Shown here in pieces: positions 34,619 through 42,930 of a stretch of 64,000 nucleotides of DNA. The notes beneath the pieces are model-generated. The model had not been told where the DNA came from. It made no database searches and was given only the letters and a program-made list of their open reading frames with translations. Source of the DNA: Mucilaginibacter sp. OK283. GTDB lineage: Bacteria > Bacteroidota > Bacteroidia > Sphingobacteriales > Sphingobacteriaceae. Position 1 is the stretch's first letter; every line of letters starts with the position of its first letter. The translations under genes and the position numbers were made by a program. The DNA is taken from the NCBI RefSeq assembly GCF_900110415.1, contig NZ_FODR01000003.1, forward strand, positions 310,001 to 374,000. The letters are read 5' to 3'.

Positions 34619-37381
34619 ATGACAGCTACCGAAATACGCCAGGCTTTTCTTGATTTTTTTGTTTCAAAGGGACACGTTATCGTTCCTTCGGCACCAATTG
34701 TAATTAAAAACGACCCAACCCTGATGTTCACCAATGCGGGGATGAACCAGTTTAAAGATATATTTTTGGGCGAAGCAGCAGCCAAGGCAACCCGTGTAGC
34801 CGATACTCAACGCTGCCTGCGTGTAAGCGGCAAACATAACGATTTGGAAGAAGTAGGTATTGATACCTACCACCACACCATGTTTGAAATGTTGGGCAAC
34901 TGGAGCTTTGGTGACTACTTTAAAAAAGAAGCCATAGCCTGGAGTTGGGAATTGTTGACCGAAGTTTATAAACTACCCAAAGACCGCCTGTACGTTACCT
35001 ATTTTGAAGGCGACGAAAAGGAAGGCCTTGAAAAAGATACCGAAACCTACAACCTGTGGAAGCAGTTTGTAGATGAAGCCCACATATTGCCCGGCAACAA
35101 AAAGGATAACTTTTGGGAAATGGGCGAAACTGGTCCATGTGGCCCGTGCTCCGAAATTCATTACGATAGCCGCCCGGATAATGAGCGTGCCGAGGTAAAC
35201 GGTGCGAAGCTGGTTAATGCCGACCACGACCAGGTGATAGAGATATGGAATAACGTGTTCATGCAGTTTAATCGCTTAAAAGGCGGCGCATTACAGCCAT
35301 TGCCGGCCAAACATGTAGATACAGGTATGGGCTTTGAGCGTTTGGTGCGTGTGCTGCAAGGCAAAACATCCAACTACGATACGGATGTATTCCAGCCGAT
35401 GATCCAGTTTATTGCGGAGAAAAGCGGTAAAAAATACAATAGCGCCGCCAAACCCGGCGATGCCGATTGGAACGAAGCCGTGGCCATGCGTGTACTGGCC
35501 GACCATATCCGCGCTATCAGTTTTGCCATTGCCGATGGGCAGTTACCTGCAAGTAATAAAGCCGGTTACGTAATCCGCAGGATCCTGCGCCGTGCTGTGC
35601 GTTACAGCTACCAGACTTTAGGTTTTAAAGAACCTTTCTTTAACCAGCTGGTGCCTTTACTGGCCGGGCAGTTTAGAGGTGTGTTTGATAACCTTTACAG
35701 TCAGAAAGATTTTGTGCAGAAGGTGATTATGGAAGAGGAGGTTTCTTTCTTGAGGACTTTAGAAAAGGGAATAAACAGATTTAATGAATACCTTTTTACT
35801 ATAGTAGATGACGATATAAAAAGTGAGATTTATAATAAATATAATTTAGGCGACTTTCAGAATAAACCGGTATATCAGACCATATTTGACACAGAAAGTT
35901 ATAAGATTGAACTTTTTAATAGTGTGTCTGGGAAAACTTTGCCGGGAGAATTTGCTTTTGAGTTATCGGATACATTTGGATTTCCATTAGATTTAACGGA
36001 ATTGATGGCTCGTGAAAGAGGGATGTCTGTTGATATTTTAGGATATGAAAAATCTCTTGCTGATCAAAAAACTCGCTCCCGCTCCGCTGGCGCCATTGAT
36101 ACCGGCGACTGGGTCACGCTAAAAGACGACGAAACATCCATCTTCACCGGTTACGATGAAACCGAAACCATTGCCCATGTGGTAAAATACCGCAAGGTAA
36201 CGGCCAAAGGTAAAGAGCAATACCAGATTGTATTGGATAAAACACCTTTCTATGCCGAAAGCGGTGGCCAGGTAGGTGATAAGGGCGAGCTGGTTTTCCC
36301 GGATGGTACCATCATTTTGGTAACCGATACCAAAAAAGAAAACGGTTTAACTGTTCACTATGTAGATAACCTGCCCGAGGATATTGAGGATGCTTTAACT
36401 GCCATTGTTGACCCTGCTTTGCGCGGGCAAACCAATGCCAACCACTCGGCCACGCACCTGTTGCATGCCGCCATGAAACAGGTATTGGGTAGCCACGTAA
36501 ACCAAAAAGGATCATTGGTAAACAGCGATTACCTGAGGTTCGATTTTTCGCATTTTGCCAAAGTTACCGATGAGGAACTGGCGCAAATTGAAGCTATCGT
36601 AAACCAAAAAGTACGCCAGAACATCCCGCTGAAAGAAGAGCGCAGCGTACTTTATGCCGAAGCCATCACCAGCGGCGTAACCGCCCTGTTTGGCGAAAAA
36701 TATGGCGAGTATGTACGCGTCATCACTTTCGAAGATGAGTTTAGTAAGGAGCTTTGCGGTGGCACCCACGTACAGGCTACCGGGCAGATTGGCTTCTTTA
36801 AAATAATTGCCGAAAGCGCCGTAGCCGCCGGCGTGCGCCGCATTGAAGCCATAACCGGCGTTGCTGCCGAGGTGTACATCACCAACCAAAGCCGTATGGT
36901 CGACCAGCTTAAAGATTTGCTTAAAAACCCTAAGGACCTGCCAAAAAGCATAGAAAGTCTGCTGGACGAAAATAGCAAACTGAAAAAAGAAATTGAAAAA
37001 GCCATCCTCGAAAAATCGTCAGGCTTAAAAAACGAACTGGCACAAAAAGCCGAGGCTATTAATGGCATCAACTTTATTGCCCAAAAAGTAGCCCTGCCCA
37101 ATGCCGAAGCCATTAAAAACCTGGCCTACCAGTTAAAAGATATTGTACCCAACCTGTTCCTGGTCCTTGCAGCCGATTTTGACGGCAAACCCAGCCTGAC
37201 AGTGATGATAGCCGAAAACCTGGTAAAAGAAAAAGGCCTGCACGCCGGCAACATCGTAAAAGAACTTGCCAAAGAAGTAAAAGGCGGCGGCGGCGGCCAG
37301 CCATTTTTTGCAACCGCCGGCGGCAGCGATGTGACTGGGCTGGATAATGCGTTGGCCAAGGCGAGGAGTTTTGTGGGGTAA
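34619..37381 (+). CDS. alaS: Alanine-tRNA ligase
   Basis: Charges tRNA-Ala with alanine and edits mischarged Ser/Gly. From ATG 34619 (preferred over 34610 because of the promoter spacing and the canonical MTATEIRQAFLDFF start) it has 920 residues. Class II catalytic core about 1-440, with MFTNAGMNQF and RVADTQRCLR. The editing domain carries the metal motif HSATHLLH and CGGTH. The C-terminal Ala-rich coiled coil and DHHA1-type domain end in GGGGGQPFFATAGG. Residues about 365-480 are unusual: about 45 extra residues (IVDDDIKSEIYNKYNLGDF and following) encoded by AT-rich DNA unlike the rest of the gene. Confidence 0.96.
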   Translation: MTATEIRQAFLDFFVSKGHVIVPSAPIVIKNDPTLMFTNAGMNQFKDIFLGEAAAKATRVADTQRCLRVSGKHNDLEEVGIDTYHHTMFEMLGNWSFGDYFKKEAIAWSWELLTEVYKLPKDRLYVTYFEGDEKEGLEKDTETYNLWKQFVDEAHILPGNKKDNFWEMGETGPCGPCSEIHYDSRPDNERAEVNGAKLVNADHDQVIEIWNNVFMQFNRLKGGALQPLPAKHVDTGMGFERLVRVLQGKTSNYDTDVFQPMIQFIAEKSGKKYNSAAKPGDADWNEAVAMRVLADHIRAISFAIADGQLPASNKAGYVIRRILRRAVRYSYQTLGFKEPFFNQLVPLLAGQFRGVFDNLYSQKDFVQKVIMEEEVSFLRTLEKGINRFNEYLFTIVDDDIKSEIYNKYNLGDFQNKPVYQTIFDTESYKIELFNSVSGKTLPGEFAFELSDTFGFPLDLTELMARERGMSVDILGYEKSLADQKTRSRSAGAIDTGDWVTLKDDETSIFTGYDETETIAHVVKYRKVTAKGKEQYQIVLDKTPFYAESGGQVGDKGELVFPDGTIILVTDTKKENGLTVHYVDNLPEDIEDALTAIVDPALRGQTNANHSATHLLHAAMKQVLGSHVNQKGSLVNSDYLRFDFSHFAKVTDEELAQIEAIVNQKVRQNIPLKEERSVLYAEAITSGVTALFGEKYGEYVRVITFEDEFSKELCGGTHVQATGQIGFFKIIAESAVAAGVRRIEAITGVAAEVYITNQSRMVDQLKDLLKNPKDLPKSIESLLDENSKLKKEIEKAILEKSSGLKNELAQKAEAINGINFIAQKVALPNAEAIKNLAYQLKDIVPNLFLVLAADFDGKPSLTVMIAENLVKEKGLHAGNIVKELAKEVKGGGGGQPFFATAGGSDVTGLDNALAKARSFVG
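35700..36070 (+). other. AT-rich mosaic segment within alaS
   Basis: Hand count: 94 G/C in 300 bases (31%) at 35761-36060, against 36 of 60 at both 35461-35520 and 36061-36120. Codon choice shifts to A/T-ending codons and AGA arginine. The reading frame is unbroken. Edges are approximate. Confidence 0.65.
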
Positions 37382-37413
37382 TATAAATTTACGCCATGCC
37401 AATTATAACCCCC

Positions 37414-37502
37414 ATGTCATTATAAGGCACGAAGCAATCGCCAACTATACATAGTGGACATGTACAGTTCGCGATTGCCGCGCCATCACTCGCGATGACA
37501 TG
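37414..37502. mobile_element. R1-family palindromic element
   Basis: Begins ATGTCATTATAAGGCACGAA and ends ACTCGCGATGACAT. The inner arms GCAATCGC and GCGATTGC are intact. Only this element and a terminator occupy the spacer after alaS. Confidence 0.7.
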
Positions 37503-37540
37503 GTTGTTTGAATCCTAAAACTCAACGCGTTATTAAACAA

Positions 37541-37569
37541 AAAAAGACCACGCAATAGGCAGTCTTTTT
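37541..37569. terminator. Bidirectional terminator between alaS and the opposing gene
   Basis: AAAAAGAC and GTCTTTTT form a perfect 8-bp stem with A- and T-rich flanks, 15 bp from the stop of the minus-strand gene. Confidence 0.75.
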
Positions 37570-37584
37570 ATTATGTGTATATGC

Positions 37585-38166
37585 TTAGTGTTTATCGTGT
37601 CCTTTATGCTGACCATTATTAGCCGGGTGGTTTACAACACGGGCATGTTGTGCTTTGGCGTGTACAACCCTTGGCCTTGCGTGTACAACACGGGTATGGT
37701 TTACAACCCTTGTACGAGTAATTACTCTTGGTTTGGTATGCACAACACGGGTGCGGTTTACCACCCTGGTACGGTTTATTACCCTGGTGCGGTAATGATC
37801 GCGTACAATTACGTTGCGCACGCCCCTGTAACGTGCATAGCGGGTACGGTCTACATTGTAATAAGTGTATGCCCTGGGCCTGTTAACAGCTACTTTATAG
37901 CCGCTGCGAATATCATAACTGGCATAACGGGGTGGTAAAGCAGGCCTGAATACCCATTGGCCGCCATCAAGGTAAACATATTGGTGCGTTGGTACATAAT
38001 AATAGCTTTCTACATCGGGCAGGTAGTAATAGTTTACTCCTGTATATTCTGGTGGTGGGTTCCATGCCCCGATTTGTACGCTTAAGTTAACCTGTGCTTT
38101 TGTTTCGGTTGTTGATGCTGCAATGGTAATAATACCTGCAAGTAGTCCTAAAATTATTTTTTTCAT
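37585..38166 (-). CDS. Secreted basic repeat protein (TRVV repeats)
   Basis: 193 residues from ATG 38166, where the signal peptide begins (MKKIILGLLAGIITIAAS); the frame is open to 38190. After a tyrosine/proline-rich region (PPPEYTGVNYYYLPDVESYY, about 37-56) the C-terminal 80 residues consist of short tandem repeats of the type RTRVVNRTRVVH, very rich in Arg, Val and His and ending HKGHDKH. Strongly basic and probably exported. The repeats also show at DNA level. Function unknown; polyanion or metal binding is only a guess. Upstream lies the longest heptamer array of the window. Confidence 0.75.
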   Translation of the reverse strand: MKKIILGLLAGIITIAASTTETKAQVNLSVQIGAWNPPPEYTGVNYYYLPDVESYYYVPTHQYVYLDGGQWVFRPALPPRYASYDIRSGYKVAVNRPRAYTYYNVDRTRYARYRGVRNVIVRDHYRTRVINRTRVVNRTRVVHTKPRVITRTRVVNHTRVVHARPRVVHAKAQHARVVNHPANNGQHKGHDKH

Positions 38167-38246
38167 AGTACCTTCTAAATTATACAACACTATCCAATTA
38201 TCGTGCCGTGTTACAGGTAGACCCCAGCTGGCACTAAAGGTTTAAT

Positions 38247-38456
38247 GATATAGTAGATAGTCCATAGTCGATGGTCCATAGCGCCTAGTTCATGTTCCAT
38301 AGTCCATAGTGCATGGTTCATGTTCCATAGTCGATGAGCCATAGTTCATAGTTCATAGTCGATGGTCCATAGCGCATAGTTCATGTTCCATAGTCCATAA
38401 TTGATGGTCCATAGTGCATGGTTCATGTTCCATAGTCGATGGTCCATCGTCCATGG
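38247..38456. repeat. Array of about 30 heptamers (TYCATRG)
   Basis: 28 contiguous 7-bp units from 38261 to 38456 (TCCATAG, TCGATGG, TTCATGT, TGCATGG and similar), preceded by GATATAG and TAGATAG. A higher-order block (TTCATGT-TCCATAG-TCCATAR and neighbours) recurs. It occupies half of the 416-bp spacer 38167-38582; the remainder holds only the gatB promoter. Confidence 0.9.
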
Positions 38457-38537
38457 ACTTAAGACTACCAATCACACCTGCTTTATATTTTTTAGCTCCT
38501 ATTAACCCAAAACGCAACTATACTGTATTAACTTTTA

Positions 38538-38545
38538 TATATTTG
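38538..38545 (+). promoter_or_regulatory. -7 promoter element TATATTTG of gatB
   Basis: Exact TAnnTTTG match 37 nt upstream of the gatB start codon. No clear -33 element was seen. Confidence 0.5.
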
Positions 38546-38582
38546 ACCTTACAATCAGCAAATCACAGCTGAATTTATTTTT

Positions 38583-40049
38583 ATGACAGTTCTCGCAAAC
38601 GGGATAGGTGAAAAGTACGAATTGGTTGTAGGCCTTGAGGTACATGCCCAGCTATCCACTTTAAGTAAGGTTTTTTCGGCCGATTCTGCCGCTTTTGGTG
38701 CCGGGCCTAATCAGCACGTGAGTGCCATATCTTTGGGGCACCCCGGTACTTTGCCTTTTTTAAATAAACGCGCGGTGGAGTATGCCGTTAAAATGGGCCT
38801 GGCCTGTAACTGCACTATCAACCTGAATAACAGTTTCGCCCGTAAAAATTATTTCTACGCCGATTTGCCCAAAGGTTACCAGATAACGCAGGATCATGCC
38901 CCTATATGCCTGGGTGGTTATGTGCCTGTAAAACTGGCCGATGGCACCGAGAAAAACTTAGCCATCCACCACATCCACATGGAAGAGGATGCCGGCAAAA
39001 GTATGCACGACCAGCACCATGCTGATTCGCTTATCGACCTTAACCGTGCCGGTGTGCCCCTGCTGGAAATTGTTACCCAGCCCGATATGCGCAGCGCCGA
39101 AGAGGCTGGCCAGTTTTTGACCGAAACCCGTAAAATACTGCGTTACCTTGATATTTGTGATGGTAACATGGAAGAGGGCAGCATGCGTTGCGATGCCAAT
39201 ATATCCGTTCGCCTGCGTGGCGCTACCGAATATGGTAACCGTTGTGAGGTAAAAAACCTCAACTCTATCCGTAATGTGCAGCGTGCCATTGAGCACGAGT
39301 TTGCCCGCCAGGTAGCCGTGATTGAAGCCGGCGGCCATATTGACCAAAACACGCTTAACTTTAATGCCGATACCGGCGAAACATCGGTATTGCGCAGCAA
39401 GGAGATGGCTAATGATTACCGCTATTTCCCCGAGCCGGATTTAATGCCGTTGGCGCTTACCGAGCAATATGTTGATAGCATACGCAAAAGTTTGCCCGCA
39501 TTGCCCAACCAGCTTTATCATAAATACCTGGAACTGGGTCTGTCGGCCTATGATGCATCGGTTATTACTGCCGATAAGGATGTGGCCCATTATTTTGAAG
39601 AACTGATAAAAGCCACCGACCATTATAAAGCAGCTGCCAACTGGGTAATGGGCGCTGTAAAATCGTACCTGAATGATCATGACGTGGTCATTGGTAACTT
39701 TGCTGTTACCCCGGCAAACCTTGCCAGCCTCATTAAACTAATTGACGCGGGCGTGATAAATAATTCTGTAGCTTCGCACAAGTTATTCCCCGCCATGATT
39801 AAAGAACCTGGCAAAAATGCCGATGAACTGGCTAAGGAGCTTAACTTGTTAATCAGCGCGGATAATGACGATGTAAACCAGTTTATAAAGGCCGCCATTG
39901 CCAAGTTTCCGGATAAGGTAAAAGAGTACCAAAAAGGAAAAAAGGGTGTGTTGGGCTTGTTTATGGGTGAGATTATGAAGCTATCGAAAGGTAAAATAGA
40001 TCCGCAGAAAACAAACCAGTTATTGATCAAAGAATTAGAAGTAAAATAG
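38583..40049 (+). CDS. gatB: Aspartyl/glutamyl-tRNA amidotransferase subunit B
   Basis: Subunit of the GatCAB enzyme that converts Glu-tRNA-Gln and/or Asp-tRNA-Asn to the amidated form. 488 residues, normal length. The kinase-like catalytic domain starts with YELVVGLEVHAQLST and includes SLGHPGTLPFLN, RKNYFYADLPKGYQITQ and DLNRAGVPLLEIVT. The C-terminal GatB/YqeY helical domain (from about residue 335) binds tRNA. gatA and gatC are not in the window, so the genes are dispersed. The lipoprotein gene starts 2 bp after the stop. Confidence 0.96.
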   Translation: MTVLANGIGEKYELVVGLEVHAQLSTLSKVFSADSAAFGAGPNQHVSAISLGHPGTLPFLNKRAVEYAVKMGLACNCTINLNNSFARKNYFYADLPKGYQITQDHAPICLGGYVPVKLADGTEKNLAIHHIHMEEDAGKSMHDQHHADSLIDLNRAGVPLLEIVTQPDMRSAEEAGQFLTETRKILRYLDICDGNMEEGSMRCDANISVRLRGATEYGNRCEVKNLNSIRNVQRAIEHEFARQVAVIEAGGHIDQNTLNFNADTGETSVLRSKEMANDYRYFPEPDLMPLALTEQYVDSIRKSLPALPNQLYHKYLELGLSAYDASVITADKDVAHYFEELIKATDHYKAAANWVMGAVKSYLNDHDVVIGNFAVTPANLASLIKLIDAGVINNSVASHKLFPAMIKEPGKNADELAKELNLLISADNDDVNQFIKAAIAKFPDKVKEYQKGKKGVLGLFMGEIMKLSKGKIDPQKTNQLLIKELEVK

Positions 40050-40051
40050 TA

Positions 40052-41203
40052 ATGAAATTAAAAAATCTGGCAGTTTACAGTTTACTGTTTTTAACTGCAT
40101 TTGTTTATTCATGTAAAGATAATTCGCAGTTTACCATTAACGGTACCATTAAAAAACCCGGCAGTTTAAAGCTGGTTTATTTAATTGAAGCCGATAGCAG
40201 CCAGCTTAAAGTGGTAGACTCGACCACGTTGAGCGAAGATGGCAAATTTCAATTCAAACACGTAGCGCCTTATGCCAATTTATACAAGCTGCGGATAGGT
40301 GGCGCGGGGGGGGGCGATCAATCGGCGGCAGCAAACAACGTTTACGACCTGATTGCGAAAAACGGCGATGATATTGATTTTGAAACCGACAGTAAAGATG
40401 CCACGCATACGTATATCATCAAAGGCTCTGATGATTCGGACAAGATAAAAGAGTTTAACAAGATCAGTAATTTTTACGGCGAGAAAAATTCAAAGCTTGT
40501 GGCCGAGTACCAGGAGAAATCACAGGCCCTGGGCAAACAATCAGATTCATTGCTGAAAGTTTACATGCCTACCTTCCAAAAAAATGTGGCCGATTATGGC
40601 GCTGCCGTTTTAAAGTTTGTTAACGACAACAAATCATCGCTGGCGGCTTTTTATGGCGCAACATCTTTAGATGTGTATAAGTTTGAGCCGCAGCTGGTGG
40701 CCTATGCCGATGATATTAAAGATAATTTTAAAGATAATCCCGCGGTGCAATCGTTCGTCAAACAGATGAATAAAATTAAGCCGGTATCTATAGGCCATAA
40801 AGCACCCGATTTTACAACCACCGGTATAGATGGTAAACAGGTAAGCCTGGCCGACTATAAAGGTAAATATGTAATGATTGATTTTTGGGCATCATGGTGT
40901 GCGCCTTGCCGCCAGGAAAACCCTAACGTGGTTAAACAATATGCCGCGTTTCATTCAAAAGGCTTTAATATTTTAGGTGTATCGTTAGATAAAGACAAAG
41001 CTGCATGGCAAAAAGCCATTAACGATGATAAGCTGGAATGGGCTCACGGATCGGATTTAAATAGCTTTGAAGGGCCAACTGAAAGGTTGTACAATATTGA
41101 GGCTATCCCGTCAAATTTCATCGTCGACCCGGCCGGAAACATCGTTGCCAAAAATATTACCGGCGCCGATTTGGAAGCTTTTTTAACCAAAACGTTCAAA
41201 TAG
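40052..41203 (+). CDS. TlpA-family thiol-disulfide lipoprotein with DUF4369 domain
   Basis: 383 residues. An N-terminal export signal ends in a lipobox-like FVYSC21, suggesting a lipoprotein facing the periplasm. The DUF4369 domain covers about 27-130, followed by a helical linker. A thioredoxin-fold domain (about 245-383) has the redox motif W-C283-A-P-C286. It probably reduces periplasmic disulfides or takes part in cytochrome maturation. It begins 2 bp after gatB, so translation is coupled although the functions are unrelated. Confidence 0.9.
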   Translation: MKLKNLAVYSLLFLTAFVYSCKDNSQFTINGTIKKPGSLKLVYLIEADSSQLKVVDSTTLSEDGKFQFKHVAPYANLYKLRIGGAGGGDQSAAANNVYDLIAKNGDDIDFETDSKDATHTYIIKGSDDSDKIKEFNKISNFYGEKNSKLVAEYQEKSQALGKQSDSLLKVYMPTFQKNVADYGAAVLKFVNDNKSSLAAFYGATSLDVYKFEPQLVAYADDIKDNFKDNPAVQSFVKQMNKIKPVSIGHKAPDFTTTGIDGKQVSLADYKGKYVMIDFWASWCAPCRQENPNVVKQYAAFHSKGFNILGVSLDKDKAAWQKAINDDKLEWAHGSDLNSFEGPTERLYNIEAIPSNFIVDPAGNIVAKNITGADLEAFLTKTFK

Positions 41204-41256
41204 GTTCAATTTATCGTTAAGAAAAGGTAACCATTAACAATTTGTTAATATTTGGG

Positions 41257-41264
41257 TAACTTTG
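41257..41264 (+). promoter_or_regulatory. -7 promoter element TAACTTTG of the response regulator gene
   Basis: Exact TAnnTTTG match 45 nt upstream of the start codon at 41310, within the 106-bp gap after the TlpA gene. Confidence 0.45.
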
Positions 41265-41309
41265 TGGTGTTGTAAAGTGTATACTTTTATACAAAAAAAT
41301 TAACGCATC

Positions 41310-41999
41310 ATGAGCAGCTCTCCAAAACAGAAAATTCTTATTGTTGATGATGAACCGGATATTTTAGAGTTGATAGAATACAACCTTAAAAAAGAAGGCT
41401 ACCAGGTGTTTTTGGCCCGCAATGGCCAGGAAGCCGTAGCCGAGGCCAAGAAATCACTACCTGATCTTATTGTACTTGACATTATGATGCCTAAAATGGA
41501 TGGCATCGAGGCTTGCCGCATTATGCGTACCATGCCCGAATTTAAAAATACCTTTATGGTGTTTTTAACCGCCCGCAGCGAAGAATACTCAGAAATTGCA
41601 GGCTTTAACGTAGGCGCCGATGATTATATAGCTAAACCGATAAAGCCCCGTGCCCTGGTAAGCCGTATAAACGCCATTTTGCGCCGCAACTCGCCAACCG
41701 AAGAAACACCCGACAACAAGCTTGAAATTGGCGACCTGGTTATCGACCGCGAAGCTTACCTGGTTTACCAAAAAGGTGTAAAAGTGGTTTTGGCCAAAAA
41801 AGAGTTTGAACTGCTATACCTGCTGGCCTCAAAGCCCGGCAAAGTATACACCCGCGAGGTAATCCTGAAAAACATCTGGGAAGACTCGGTAGTGGTAACC
41901 AACCGCACCATCGACGTTCACATTCGCAAACTGCGCGAAAAACTTGGTGATGAGGTAGTTGCAACCGTTAAAGGTGTAGGGTATAAGTTTGAATCGTAA
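41310..41999 (+). CDS. OmpR/PhoB-family response regulator
   Basis: 229 residues: a receiver domain (9-125) with acidic pocket DDE (13-15), phosphoacceptor D57 (LIVLDIMMP) and the KP switch (DDYIAKPIKP), then an OmpR-type winged helix (about 135-229; VLAKKEFELLYLLASKPGKV, NRTIDVHIRKLREKLG). It is a DNA-binding regulator controlled by an unidentified kinase. No histidine kinase is adjacent: a terminator follows directly. It resembles PhoB-like regulators of Bacteroidota, but no phosphate genes are present to support that. Confidence 0.94.
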   Translation: MSSSPKQKILIVDDEPDILELIEYNLKKEGYQVFLARNGQEAVAEAKKSLPDLIVLDIMMPKMDGIEACRIMRTMPEFKNTFMVFLTARSEEYSEIAGFNVGADDYIAKPIKPRALVSRINAILRRNSPTEETPDNKLEIGDLVIDREAYLVYQKGVKVVLAKKEFELLYLLASKPGKVYTREVILKNIWEDSVVVTNRTIDVHIRKLREKLGDEVVATVKGVGYKFES

Positions 42000-42008
42000 G
42001 CCCCCTAA

Positions 42009-42028
42009 CCCCCTGAAGGGGGAATTTT
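42009..42028 (+). terminator. Terminator of the response regulator gene
   Basis: CCCCC-TGAA-GGGGG stem-loop (42009-42022) followed by AATTTTT, 10 bp after the stop codon. Confidence 0.8.
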
Positions 42029-42043
42029 TGATTAGCATATTTG

Positions 42044-42086
42044 AAGCTTTGATTTTCTTAAAGAAAATCGAAGCTTTGTTTTTTTG
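42044..42086 (+). terminator. Long hairpin with T tail
   Basis: AAGCTTTGATTTTCTT (42044-42059) pairs with AAGAAAATCGAAGCTT, with mismatches near the outer end, and is followed by TTGTTTTTTT. It is a second terminator or palindrome directly after the first. Confidence 0.6.
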
Positions 42087-42170
42087 GGCGTTGCCTGCGG
42101 CCGGGCCATCCGTTCATACGCGCACAGGGGCATTAGGCGCGGGCCGGTATCCACTTTTGTCACTAACGCA
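42084..42170 (+). repeat. Dispersed repeat R3
   Basis: TTGGGCGTTGCCTGCGGCC, then CGGGCCATCCGTTCATACG and GGGCCGGTATCCACTTTTG match the copy read on the minus strand at 19916-20002. The 42000-42520 spacer contains no gene, only terminators, R3 and the nonamer array. Confidence 0.65.
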
Positions 42171-42181
42171 ATTGTCTAAAC

Positions 42182-42445
42182 TCGGATTAAGCAGATTTTT
42201 TGGATTATTTGGATTTGATTTGCGTGCGGTCATTTTGGATTAGTAAATGTCTTTATCAATCCATGCAATGAAATCCAAATAATCTGGCTAATCTGCAATC
42301 CCGGTTCAGAAATAGAGCGATGAAAGTCAACGTTCAGCTAAAACGGCGTATGCCGCAAAAATTGCCCAGCAATCAATTCATCGCCCTGCAAATCAAATCC
42401 AAAAAATCTGATAAATCCGACGAATCCCGGTTCAGAAAAATAGCG
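42182..42445. repeat. Nonamer arrays (nAATCYnnn), inverted and duplicated
   Basis: AAATCCAAA, TAATCTGGC, TAATCTGCA at 42271-42297 and AAATCCAAA, AAATCTGAT, AAATCCGAC, GAATCCCGG at 42395-42430 are each followed by TTCAGAAA and a TAG/GCG tail. The opposite orientation (GGATTATTTGGATTTG) lies at about 42182-42242. Confidence 0.65.
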
Positions 42446-42520
42446 TTACAAGCCAACCGCCAAATCAAAATAAAACTAAATCGCCCGAAAGTTGTATATC
42501 AGTTAATAAAATTTCTCCCG

Positions 42521-42877
42521 ATGAAAAAAATAGCCTGCATAACCATAGCATTTGTGCTAATACTTAGCGTTTGTTTCGCTGCAATAAACAGCCTTACAGG
42601 CAAATGGGCAGGGCCGGTTACATTGCCTGGGAACAAGCCCTTTCAGCTCGGGTACAATTTTAAAGTGGATAGCGGCAAACTTACCGGCACCGCACTAACC
42701 CCGGCCGGTGAGGTAAATATTACCGATGGCATGATAAACGGCGACGATTTTTCGTTTAACGTGCCTGTGCCTAATGGCAACGCCCCGCATACCGGAAAAC
42801 TGTATGCCGATAGCATTGCCCTGCATTTTGTGTACGAGGGGCAGCATTTGGCGGCTACTTTAAAAAGGGTTAACTAA
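42521..42877 (+). CDS. Small secreted protein of a lipocalin-like hypothetical family
   Basis: 118 residues from ATG 42521, the start of a clear signal peptide (MKKIACITIAFVLILSVCFAA). The frame is open to 42320, but those 67 codons run through the nonamer repeat. The mature part (LTGKWAGPV, LGYNFKVDSGKLTGTALTPA, EVNITDGMINGDDFSF) matches small secreted Bacteroidota proteins sometimes annotated as glycoside hydrolases, although it is far too short for one. Probably a beta-barrel binding protein. Function unknown. Confidence 0.75.
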   Translation: MKKIACITIAFVLILSVCFAAINSLTGKWAGPVTLPGNKPFQLGYNFKVDSGKLTGTALTPAGEVNITDGMINGDDFSFNVPVPNGNAPHTGKLYADSIALHFVYEGQHLAATLKRVN

Positions 42878-42878
42878 A

Positions 42879-42906
42879 AAGGCCCGCAAGTTACCCCGCG
42901 GACCTT
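42879..42906. terminator. Hairpin between convergent genes
   Basis: AAGGCCCGC pairs with GCGGACCTT with one mismatch. An A-run on the left makes it a plausible terminator for the minus-strand gene ending at 42931. Confidence 0.55.
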
Positions 42907-42930
42907 CACCCCCCTCTGATCAAAAAAAAA

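Noticed and set aside
35700-36070. Intein or inserted mobile gene in alaS
   Set aside because: The block has no splicing-motif residues or endonuclease-like sequence, and it includes conserved AlaRS sequence, so a mosaic or insert domain fits better.
37573-37938. 121-codon plus-strand frame
   Set aside because: It is antisense to the TRVV-repeat protein gene. The minus-strand frame has a signal peptide and a plausible start, and the periodicity seen here mirrors its repeats.
38247-38456. Possible CRISPR array
   Set aside because: Units are contiguous heptamers with no spacers of 25-40 bp, and no cas genes are in the window.
42320-42520. N-terminal extension of the small secreted protein
   Set aside because: The 67 codons run through duplicated nonamer repeats, and a proper signal peptide begins at 42521.
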